A DNA stretch of 7,044 nucleotides from the NCBI GenBank assembly GCA_016763955.1, contig JAESSU010000462.1:1-7044 (forward strand). The letters are read 5' to 3'. A program made the translations under genes and the position numbers. Below are positions 1 to 5,921 of this stretch, piece by piece; positions within the stretch are counted from its first letter, which is position 1; each line of letters opens with the position of its first letter. Source of the stretch: Phycisphaeraceae bacterium (GTDB taxonomy: Bacteria; Planctomycetota; Phycisphaerae; Phycisphaerales; Phycisphaeraceae). The notes under the pieces were generated by a model. The model was given only the letters and a program-made list of their open reading frames with translations. It did not search any database and was not told the DNA's origin.

Positions 1-1
1 C

Positions 2-29
2 CCCCCGGGAACCCCCGGAACCCCCGGAA
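2..29. repeat. GC-rich 9-bp tandem repeat at the window edge
   Basis: The unit CCCCCGGAA occurs at 12-20 and 21-29. A first copy at 2-11 carries one extra G (CCCCCGGGAA). The array may continue to the left of the window. Read in the one open plus frame it would encode Pro-Gly-Thr triplets (PGT, PGT, PGS), so it could be either a protein-coding microrepeat at the end of an upstream gene or an intergenic repeat. The sequence alone does not decide between these. Confidence 0.6.
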
Positions 30-385
30 GTTTCCTTCAGTGTCTAGAAACCCTTCTGAAATTTTCCGATGGATTCAATAACCACTTTGGGCCAAGCCCA
101 ATGCTAAGGCTCTGCGAAGCATGGGATTTCCTGTGCCCCCGCAACCCCGGACTGGAAAGACAGAACTAGGCCCTTGATTGTTTTAGGGTAAAACTTCAAA
201 TTCCTCGCAACTGCATTGGTATGGCCTTCTAATAATATTTTTTAAGTTTCCGTGCTTTGAGTGTTTTCCGTGGTTAAAAAGTGTTCGTAAACATCACGAT
301 ATATTTTCAAAAATGAGTTTCAGACATTTGCATCCTGTAACAGTCTGGCTAAAGTTGTACCCATATTAAGTAATTGTTTTACACC

Positions 386-391
386 CTGGAG
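386..391 (+). promoter_or_regulatory. Shine-Dalgarno sequence choosing the ATG at 400
   Basis: CTGGAG ends 8 bases before ATG 400. An in-frame GTG at 391 overlaps this motif and therefore could not use it, so I take the ATG as the start. This is one of the few recognisable ribosome binding sites in the window. Confidence 0.55.
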
Positions 392-399
392 TGATTTCG

Positions 400-1182
400 A
401 TGTCCAACCCAATTCGCGTTACCGTGTGGCATGAGTACCGTCATGATCTTGAAAATGAAGCTGTCAAAGCCCTGTATCCCGATGGCATGCATTCGGTTAT
501 GAAAGCGGCAATTGAAGAGCATCTTGGGGCAGCGGTTGTTGTCCGTACCGCAACATTAGATGAGCCTGAACACGGTCTAACCGATGAAGTTCTGGCCAAT
601 ACCGATGTTATGACATGGTGGGGCCATTGTGCTCATGGCGAAGTTAAGGACGAAATTGTCGATAAAATTCAGAAGCGTGTCCTTGAAGGAATGGGGCTTA
701 TCGTTTTGCACTCAGGGCACTATTCCAAAATTTTCAAACGTCTGTTGGGTACGACTTGTTCCTTGCGTTGGCGTGAACAAGGTGAACGTGAAATTCTCTG
801 GTGCGTGAATCCCGGCCATCCCATTACTGATGGTCTGGATGACGAAAAATTCGAACTGGAAAACACCGAGATGTATGGCGAATATTTCGACATCCCCACG
901 CCTGATGAACAGGCCTTTATCAGCTGGTTTGAAGGTGGCGAAATTTTCCGTTCGGGCAATTGCTGGACACGGGGTAAAGGTCGGATTTTTTACTTCCGTC
1001 CCGGCCACGAAACCTTCCCAATCTATTACAACAAGAATGTCCGCCGCGTGCTGGCTAATGCAGTGAAGTGGGCAGCTCCAAGTAGCTCTGCCCCTGTGCG
1101 ATTAGATGCTCCTTGTATCAAAGAACCTTTAGCCCCTATTTCATCGACGCATGTCGTTGATGAGTCACTGCATAATCACTGA
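400..1182 (+). CDS. ThuA-like domain protein
   Basis: This is a 260-residue protein, most of it one ThuA-like domain (trehalose-utilisation family, with a class I glutamine-amidotransferase-like fold). Visible signatures are the opening strand [10 protein letters not shown] (residues 7-16), MTWWGHCAH (71-79), [15 protein letters not shown] (103-117), [10 protein letters not shown] (137-146), the acidic stretch around EMYGE (157-161) and [16 protein letters not shown] (194-209). There is no signal peptide or membrane segment, so it is probably cytosolic. The family is linked to disaccharide or glycoside metabolism, but its biochemical role is poorly defined; no sugar-metabolism neighbour is visible to narrow it. 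The last 30 or so residues are low-conservation tail, and the final codons (HNH then TGA) lie inside the inverted repeat that starts at 1173, which suggests the repeat invaded the gene end. The start is ATG 400, with GGAG 8 bases upstream, rather than GTG 391. The family is clear; the substrate is unknown. Confidence 0.88.
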   Translation: MSNPIRVTVWHEYRHDLENEAVKALYPDGMHSVMKAAIEEHLGAAVVVRTATLDEPEHGLTDEVLANTDVMTWWGHCAHGEVKDEIVDKIQKRVLEGMGLIVLHSGHYSKIFKRLLGTTCSLRWREQGEREILWCVNPGHPITDGLDDEKFELENTEMYGEYFDIPTPDEQAFISWFEGGEIFRSGNCWTRGKGRIFYFRPGHETFPIYYNKNVRRVLANAVKWAAPSSSAPVRLDAPCIKEPLAPISSTHVVDESLHNH

Positions 1183-1296
1183 GGAAGAGGCAGTAGTGAT
1201 TAGTGATTAGTTAAAAGGCAGGAGTTGCAAGCATCAGTTATGATGTGCAGTTGTCGTATCAAAATTTTTTGTCCTTCGTTACTCCCTAATCACTAG
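1173..1296. repeat. Heptamer inverted-repeat element in the thuA-like/apgM spacer
   Basis: TAGTGATTAGTGATTAG (1194-1210) is a period-7 direct repeat holding two overlapping copies of AGTGATTA (1195-1202 and 1202-1209). Its complement TAATCACT occurs on both sides: at 1173-1180, overlapping the thuA-like stop codon, and at 1287-1294 within CTAATCACTA (1286-1295), 12 bases before the apgM ATG. The left pairing gives an 8-bp stem with a 14-base loop; the right pairing gives a 10-bp stem enclosing about 75 bases. A further hairpin lies inside: TGCA + CATCA (1226-1236, with a 2-base bulge) pairs with TGATGTGCA (1241-1249), followed later by a T run at 1265-1270. The element could be a small dispersed repeat, a transcript-end structure or a leader regulating apgM. 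No Shine-Dalgarno sequence precedes apgM. Confidence 0.6.
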
Positions 1297-1307
1297 TCCC
1301 TATTCCC

Positions 1308-2570
1308 ATGAAATACGTCATCATCATCCCCGACGGCGCAGCCGATCACCCGCTTGAAGAACTCGAGGGCAAAACGCCCTTTGATGCAGCACATATTCCT
1401 AATATGGACAAGCTTGCGATGATTGGTAAACAGGGGACTGTTGCCACAACGCCTGAGGGTTTTCCATGTGGTTCAGATGTTTGCAGTATGTCATTGCTAG
1501 GCTACTCACCAGTGAAGTATCACAAAGGTCGTGCGCCCCTTGAAGCGGCTGCACTGGGCATCGAGTTAGATGAGGCGGACTGGGTCTTTCGGATTAATTT
1601 TGTCACCGTTGTTGAAGGTCTGATGCAAGATCACTCAGCAGGTGCGATTAGTTCCAAAGAAGGTCAGCAGCTACTGACTGATTTTGTGAAGCTCATTGAT
1701 GATCCGGATATCAAGGTGTACCCGGGCGTGAGCTATCGTAATATTTTGGTGGATCAATCTAACCGCCTCGGAAGTTCTGCCCTCGGAAGCTCTGATCCGG
1801 GAAGTGGTAAGGGCCGTGATTGGAGCAAGCTTAAGACCACACCTCCGCATGATATCCCCGGTGAGTCCAAGGACAAGTATCGCCCAACAGGTCCCAATGC
1901 TGCTTTGCTTAATGACCTGATTGATAAAAGTGAAGCTCTTTTTGCAGGCCATGAAGTGAATCTCACACGTCGTGATTTAGGTGAAGCGCCCGCGACGCAT
2001 ATCTGGCCTTGGGGTCAAGGGCAAAAGCCCATTGTCCCCACTTTTGAATCTCGTTTTGGTCTTAAAGGTGCGATGATTACCGCAGTGGATTTGCTTGCTG
2101 GTATTGCCTCATTTATCGGTTGGGATCGGCTCGATGTCCCCGGCCAGACAAGCTATCACCATGATCAGGATTACGCAGCCGCTGGTGAGCGAGCTATTAA
2201 AGCAATTGATGATTACGATGTCGTTTGCGTGCATGTCGAAGCGCCCGACGAAGCGTCTCATCAGGCAGATTCTCAAACCAAAGTCGCAGCCATTGAAGCC
2301 ATTGATAAACACATCGTCGGCCCGATTCACAAGGTCTTAGAAGAACGCAACAGTGAGTTTGGCGGCTATAGAATTTTAGTCTTGCCCGATCACTACACCT
2401 CCGTTGCCACGCGCAAGCATGACCCCACGCCTCCGCCATTTATCATGGCAGGCAAGCATATCAGCAACGTCGTCTCCAAGCCCTTCAATGAACACAACGC
2501 CCAGCACGCTGACTTGCACATCAAGCACGGTCACGAACTGATGGAATTCTTCCTTCATAGCGGTAAATGA
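1308..2570 (+). CDS. apgM: Cofactor-independent phosphoglycerate mutase, archaeal type
   Basis: This 420-residue protein belongs to the aPGM branch of the alkaline-phosphatase superfamily and is expected to interconvert 3- and 2-phosphoglycerate in the cytosol using divalent metals. The N-terminus IIIPDGAADHPL gives metal ligand D9. GSDVCSMSLLGY (55-66) carries S56, expected to form the phosphoserine. GRAPLEAAALGIEL and the RINFV strand follow. HVEAPDEASH supplies D314 and H318, and LPDHYTS...RKHDPTPPPF supplies D361, H362 and H371, so the ligand set looks complete. KLKTTPPHDIPG (174-185) is also typical of the family. The protein is slightly longer than the roughly 400 residues usual here, mostly because of a Gly/Ser-rich insert at 154-168 encoded by a 15-bp tandem repeat. 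The start is unambiguous, since the first strand begins at residue 3, but there is no Shine-Dalgarno sequence; the leader contains one arm of the heptamer inverted repeat. Confidence 0.93.
   Translation: MKYVIIIPDGAADHPLEELEGKTPFDAAHIPNMDKLAMIGKQGTVATTPEGFPCGSDVCSMSLLGYSPVKYHKGRAPLEAAALGIELDEADWVFRINFVTVVEGLMQDHSAGAISSKEGQQLLTDFVKLIDDPDIKVYPGVSYRNILVDQSNRLGSSALGSSDPGSGKGRDWSKLKTTPPHDIPGESKDKYRPTGPNAALLNDLIDKSEALFAGHEVNLTRRDLGEAPATHIWPWGQGQKPIVPTFESRFGLKGAMITAVDLLAGIASFIGWDRLDVPGQTSYHHDQDYAAAGERAIKAIDDYDVVCVHVEAPDEASHQADSQTKVAAIEAIDKHIVGPIHKVLEERNSEFGGYRILVLPDHYTSVATRKHDPTPPPFIMAGKHISNVVSKPFNEHNAQHADLHIKHGHELMEFFLHSGK
1767..1806 (+). repeat. 15-bp in-frame tandem repeat inside apgM
   Basis: The motif CTCGGAAG recurs at 1767-1774 and 1782-1789, and a variant CCGGGAAG at 1797-1804, each exactly 15 bases apart. 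The units encode LGSSA, LGSSD and PGSGK (residues 154-168). The reading frame is kept, so copy number can change without destroying the gene. The insert falls in a probable surface loop just before the conserved KLKTTPPHD segment. Confidence 0.75.
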
Positions 2571-2612
2571 TTCCCCTCAAACCGTGCAGTGGTTTAGAAG
2601 GATATCTTTCCG

Positions 2613-2633
2613 TGATTCCGAGGAATTGTTTTT
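2613..2633 (+). terminator. Weak intrinsic terminator after apgM
   Basis: ATTC (2615-2618), a CGAG loop and GAAT (2623-2626), with two flanking G-T wobble pairs, form a short stem followed at once by GTTTTT (2628-2633). It lies in the 67-base gap between the convergent ends of apgM and the endonuclease gene and has a T run only in the apgM direction. A second short dyad, AAACC/GGTTT (2579-2583 with 2591-2595), lies upstream without a T run. The stem is short, so function is uncertain. Confidence 0.35.
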
Positions 2634-2637
2634 CTCC

Positions 2638-3306
2638 TTAGAATGGTGAATGATGTTTACTCAAGAATTTTTCGATTCCGACAAGTAGCTCCTTTTGAGA
2701 AGGAGTTTTCCCTTTGCATTTATCAGCCCATGGACGGCCTGAGTGAACGACATCCCAGTCTGATTTGGCTTGTTCGTACCGACCTTTACCAGGGTCGTGG
2801 TTGCCGAATCCATCAAGAAAGCTATTCCATAAAGGGGTTTTCCATTTAATCAGTGCAGCCTCAACTGTCCCGATCATATCGGAACTCGCGTCTTCAAAGA
2901 TCATGAAACGACATGAAAATGAATCTGATGACAAGTTCTTGGTTATGTCTATGCTGTTTCTGTGTTGATTAATTCGACTCCATAGTTCTGTGGTTTGTTT
3001 TTTGACAGTATGAGATGTACGTGATTGTCTCCATCCACTTGCAACTGCCTTGCCAACATAGATTGGGAAATCATAGGATAACCGATTTAATTCAGAGTAC
3101 CTGCTATAAATTTTGCTTCGGCCCGTGTAATAAATCATGTAAACACCAGTACCATGAAATTTTTCAGGAGAAGCCAGTGGGTGGACTGGTGTGCCATTGA
3201 AAAATCTTACGGCATTTTTCACCAGTTCAGCAAACGCATCATTTCTGTAAACATGCTTTTGACGGTCAAATGGTTCTCGCGTAACTAGTGAGGTTTGCTT
3301 AGACAT
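2638..3306 (-). CDS. Eco29kI-type GIY-YIG type II restriction endonuclease
   Basis: This 222-residue protein is close in length to Eco29kI (about 214). The GIY-YIG core is visible as GVYMIYYTG (54-62) and PIYVGKA (81-87), then SRINQHRNS (110-118), a Glu in GTVEAAL (E149) and WNSF (N161). The six catalytic residues I recall for Eco29kI (Y49, Y76, R104, H108, E142, N154) map to Y56, Y83, R111, H115, E149 and N161, all with an offset of 7, so the catalytic core appears intact and without indels. Eco29kI cuts CCGCGG; the same specificity is plausible here but not shown. The paired cytosine methyltransferase lies directly upstream, overlapping by 8 bases (ATGTCTAA), so translation is probably coupled. 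I chose ATG 3306; an in-frame TTG at 3330 would add 8 residues but lies deeper in the methyltransferase gene. It should act on unmodified foreign DNA in the cytoplasm. No separate controller gene is visible. Confidence 0.88.
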   Translation of the reverse strand: MSKQTSLVTREPFDRQKHVYRNDAFAELVKNAVRFFNGTPVHPLASPEKFHGTGVYMIYYTGRSKIYSRYSELNRLSYDFPIYVGKAVASGWRQSRTSHTVKKQTTELWSRINQHRNSIDITKNLSSDSFSCRFMIFEDASSDMIGTVEAALIKWKTPLWNSFLDGFGNHDPGKGRYEQAKSDWDVVHSGRPWADKCKGKTPSQKELLVGIEKFLSKHHSPF

Positions 3307-4486
3307 GAACGACAGCTTTCTTAAGAGCAAGTGTGTTATGTAATTCTTTGGCGATCACCTCGACCATTTTGACAGGAACAGCGTTCCCCAATTGGCGCAT
3401 TGATTCAGTCCAAGATCCTTCAAAAATCCATTCGTCAGGAAAAGTTTGTAGCCTGGCACTTTCACGCACAGTGAAATAACGCACCGAATCATCAAGCATG
3501 CGCATCATGTTTTCACCGCCAGGCACTCCATGGTCGCCAGCTTTGAGTGTCTTGGCTGGAGCGTCGAGAGGACTTCCCGTGTGGCCCGGGTAAGCTTTGG
3601 CCCCTGCGGTGCAAAAATGGTTGGGAATCTTGGATGAAGCGATGCCTGGCACGACCTGTGGCAAGTCAGATATTGCATCTCTTGCCGTTTGCCAAGGCTT
3701 GAGGAGCATAGAGGGAAACAAGCATGACAAATTTGAAATTTTTCGCTGTAAGGAATTTGGCAACGAGGGGCGATGTCTTTTTGCCACCCGGTGGCGTTCC
3801 CAGTAATTGCCTGTAACCCACATATCATAAAGAAGTGCATCTTCTTCATGCGTTGGAGAAGGAAAACCAAAACGTAAATTTAAGTCCTCACGTACCCCAA
3901 CGATCAAAACTCTTTCACGACGCTGTGGTACACCGTAATTTGCAGAATTTAATAATTGGAAAACGACATTGTATTTAAGGCTAGTTATGTCACCCTCTGT
4001 GAACACTTTTTCTAGTCTTGCTAAGTGGTCGGCCCATTCTTCATCCTCATGGCGTGTGATGTCAGGAAATGTTAATTGATGGATGATGTATTGATAGTAA
4101 TCGGAAAAATTTTGTCGCATCAATCCCTTGACATTTTCAAAAATGAAGGCCTTGGGCTGGATTTCTCGGACTGCGCGGATTGCGTGGGGAGACATGTTTC
4201 TTTTGTCGTCCATTCCTGCGTGTTTTCCACCCAAGGAAAACGGTTGGCATGGTGGGCCACCGGACACAAGATCCACGGCCCCTGAAAATGGGCTAAAGTC
4301 AAAATGAGAAATATCTCCTTCAATGATCTGCGAGCCAGCCAATTGGGACAAATCAAGCGATTGATTGCGACGTAACGTCGCACAGGCGTTGGAATTCCAT
4401 TCCAGCACTGCGGTATGGTGAAAGCCTGCATTGGCTGTTGCCAGTGCTAGACCTCCAGCGCCGGCGAATAGTTCGATGGATTTCAT
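3299..4486 (-). CDS. DNA (cytosine-5)-methyltransferase of the restriction-modification pair
   Basis: This 395-residue m5C methyltransferase uses S-adenosylmethionine to protect host DNA from the endonuclease encoded just downstream. The motifs are in canonical order: motif I ELFAGAGGLALA (5-16), motif IV GGPPCQPFSLGG (76-87) with nucleophile C80, motif VI FENVKGL (116-122), motif VIII YGVPQRRERVLIVG (184-197), motif IX RESARLQTFPD (341-351) and motif X QLGNAVPV (365-372). The target-recognition region lies between VIII and IX, roughly residues 200-335, and includes the segment AKTLKAGDHGVPGGEN (311-326). All catalytic motifs are present and the length is normal, so it should be active. Motif I begins at residue 5, which fixes the start at ATG 4486; no clear Shine-Dalgarno sequence precedes it. 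It lies 61 bases downstream of cinA on the same strand and could be read from cinA or from its own AT-rich leader. The target sequence cannot be read from the protein. Confidence 0.93.
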   Translation of the reverse strand: MKSIELFAGAGGLALATANAGFHHTAVLEWNSNACATLRRNQSLDLSQLAGSQIIEGDISHFDFSPFSGAVDLVSGGPPCQPFSLGGKHAGMDDKRNMSPHAIRAVREIQPKAFIFENVKGLMRQNFSDYYQYIIHQLTFPDITRHEDEEWADHLARLEKVFTEGDITSLKYNVVFQLLNSANYGVPQRRERVLIVGVREDLNLRFGFPSPTHEEDALLYDMWVTGNYWERHRVAKRHRPSLPNSLQRKISNLSCLFPSMLLKPWQTARDAISDLPQVVPGIASSKIPNHFCTAGAKAYPGHTGSPLDAPAKTLKAGDHGVPGGENMMRMLDDSVRYFTVRESARLQTFPDEWIFEGSWTESMRQLGNAVPVKMVEVIAKELHNTLALKKAVVHV

Positions 4487-4547
4487 TCTGTAAGTGTATC
4501 TAATTTTATCAAGCAGTAGTAACGTAGGGCATCATTTAAACTAGTTT

Positions 4548-5813
4548 TTACCCCATGGTCATTGCTGCATCATCTTCACCGAGTAATTTAAATCGTAACA
4601 TTTGACAGGCCATTTTTGCGGCACGGTCACGGATGGTTTGGCGTGTGCCTAGGAAGGCGAAACGCCTTGCGGTGACGTTACTACGGTCTGCTATGGCTAA
4701 CCAGACGGTGCCTACGGGTTTGTCTTCACTGCCGCCGTCTGGGCCTGCGATGCCGGTGACGCTAATTGCAAAATCACTGTCTGCTTGCTGGCGTGCGGAT
4801 TGAGCCATTTGTAAGGCAACAGGTTCACTGACCGCGCCATGTTCGGTGATCATATTTTGGGGGACACCAAGTTCTTGCGTTTTCATTTCGTTGGCATAGG
4901 TCACCCAGCCACCTTTAACGACACTGCTACTGCCGGGCACATCGGTGAGCCGCTTGGCAATGAGTCCGCCGGTGCAGCTTTCAGCAGTGACGATGGTTAA
5001 GTTTCGTTTAATGAGCATGTTGACTAGGACATCTGCTAGCGTTGTATTTTCTGTGCCAAAGACGATAGGACCTAGGCCGTCTTCCACGATTTTGCGAGTG
5101 TGATTTAATTCATCTGTGGTTCGTTGTAGGGTTTTAAATTCACTGCGGATGCGTACCGCAACAATGCCTTGTGAAACGGTAGTGCCCACTAGCGGATTGC
5201 GTTTGCGATTAAAGAGTTCGCCAAGTTCATGCGCGACGGTGCTTTCACCTCTGCCAAAGGTGTTGACCTTGAGGGTTTGGATGAATCGTGAGGACGGTGC
5301 GTGCTTGATCACTTCGGGGAGGATGTTTAGTTCCCACATGGTTTTCATTTCACTAGGCACGCCGGGTGTGATGTAGATTGTTGCTTTGTTGAGCTGGGCA
5401 ATGATTCCTGGTGCCGTGCCACAGGTGTTTGGGATCAGTGTCGTTCCCACGGGGTGGTAAGCTTGAACTTTGTTGCGCTGAGGCATGGGTTTACCGCGAC
5501 GGGTAAAAAACACTTCGATCGAGGGTAAGATTGCCTGATCCATCACAAGTTCAGTGTCCATTGCATTGGCTAATGCTTGGCGAGTTAGATCATCATCAGT
5601 CGGCCCGACCCCGCCGGAGATAATGATCAGTTCCACCCGCTTGCTTGCATAGGTGATCATGTCACTAATGGCAGTCACATCATCAGCCACCGTCTGATGC
5701 AATAGCGTCATAATCCCCCGTGATGCTAATTGGGCAGAGAGGAACGCGGAGTTGGTATCGACCGTCTGGCCGAGCACCAGTTCGTCACCGATTGAAAGAA
5801 TAGCTGCTTGCAT
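4548..5813 (-). CDS. cinA: CinA family protein, nicotinamide-nucleotide amidohydrolase
   Basis: This full-length two-domain CinA has 421 residues. The N-terminal MoCF-like domain (COG1058, about residues 1-170) shows ILSIGDELVLGQTVDTNS (5-22), SGGVGPTDDDLTR (66-78) and ITPGVPSEMKTM (148-159); in the family this part has ADP-ribose pyrophosphatase activity. The C-terminal PncC domain (about 257-412) shows TAESCTGG (276-283) with nucleophile S279, YAN (306-308), GAVSE (326-330) and VTGIAGPDGG...KPVGTVW (352-371). PncC deamidates nicotinamide mononucleotide to nicotinate mononucleotide, recycling pyridine nucleotides released for example by NAD-dependent DNA ligase. The older competence/damage-inducible name does not require a role in DNA uptake. 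The start at ATG 5813 fits family alignments, but its upstream bases give no Shine-Dalgarno match. folD is divergent, with 108 bases between the two starts. Confidence 0.94.
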   Translation of the reverse strand: MQAAILSIGDELVLGQTVDTNSAFLSAQLASRGIMTLLHQTVADDVTAISDMITYASKRVELIIISGGVGPTDDDLTRQALANAMDTELVMDQAILPSIEVFFTRRGKPMPQRNKVQAYHPVGTTLIPNTCGTAPGIIAQLNKATIYITPGVPSEMKTMWELNILPEVIKHAPSSRFIQTLKVNTFGRGESTVAHELGELFNRKRNPLVGTTVSQGIVAVRIRSEFKTLQRTTDELNHTRKIVEDGLGPIVFGTENTTLADVLVNMLIKRNLTIVTAESCTGGLIAKRLTDVPGSSSVVKGGWVTYANEMKTQELGVPQNMITEHGAVSEPVALQMAQSARQQADSDFAISVTGIAGPDGGSEDKPVGTVWLAIADRSNVTARRFAFLGTRQTIRDRAAKMACQMLRFKLLGEDDAAMTMG

Positions 5814-5921
5814 AGGGAGATATGGTAATCGGGTCAGGTGATTAACGCATGTTCAGGTGCGTTTGATCGATACCTAGGAGGTGAATCACGAAACCTGTTA
5901 TATTTCGCTATAATGCTTCGC
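5814..5921. promoter_or_regulatory. Divergent cinA/folD promoter region
   Basis: A perfect TATAAT lies at 5909-5914, so a start of transcription would fall near 5921, next to the folD ATG at 5922. A TG-extended -10 variant (TG-T-TATATT, 5896-5904) lies just upstream and would give a leader of about 10 bases. No good -35 hexamer stands at the right distance from either. AGGAGGTGA (5876-5884) matches the 16S anti-Shine-Dalgarno perfectly, yet no ATG, GTG or TTG follows within 15 bases. AACGCA/TGCGTT (5844-5849 with 5858-5863) is a possible operator dyad. On the minus strand TATAAC, reading leftward near 5900, is a possible -10 for cinA. Confidence 0.4.

Larger units (their letters stand above)
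1..399. other. Upstream region without a convincing gene
   Basis: No reading frame here looks like a recognisable protein. One plus-strand frame (2-169, stop TAG at 167) is open from the window edge for 55 codons and could be the tail of an upstream gene, but its residues show no family signature. Small dyads are visible. TTGGGCCAAGCCCAA (87-101) is a 6-bp stem with a 3-base loop. ATGCT/AGCAT pairs 101-105 with 118-122. GGGCC (89-93) could also pair with GGCCC (169-173), and CAGAC/GTCTG pairs 321-325 with 343-347. The last lies about 50 bases before the thuA-like start and overlaps a poor promoter-like pair (TTGCAT at 328, TAAAGT at 350). I matched it to no known riboswitch or structured RNA. 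The part from about 190 to 320 is AT-rich with nothing I can name. Confidence 0.5.

Noticed and set aside
85..190. Cluster of dyads suggesting a structured RNA gene or riboswitch
   Set aside because: I looked for SRP RNA, RNase P, tmRNA, 6S, cobalamin and T-box signatures and found none. The stems are short and do not nest into one convincing fold.
1767..1806. Similarity of the apgM repeat (CTCGGAAGTTC) to the left-edge repeat (CCCGGAAGTTTC)
   Set aside because: The shared core is about 8 bases, the periods differ (15 versus 9) and one array is coding, so common origin is not supported.
2579..2595. AAACC/GGTTT dyad as the apgM terminator
   Set aside because: The stem has five pairs and is followed by purines, not a T run. 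The dyad at 2613-2633 is the better candidate.
3505..3870. A 121-codon open frame on the minus strand in another frame of the methyltransferase gene
   Set aside because: It lies wholly inside a gene with all its conserved motifs, and its translation shows no domain pattern. It is a shadow frame.
4548..5813. cinA beside a restriction-modification system as a dedicated DNA-uptake or defence locus
   Set aside because: CinA is a widespread NAD-salvage enzyme, no competence or other defence genes are visible, and adjacency to one module is weak evidence.
5838..5921. N-terminal extension of FolD starting upstream at 5838
   Set aside because: The extra 28 residues match no FolD N-terminus and overlap the promoter-like and ribosome-binding signals. 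The family alignment begins right after 5922.
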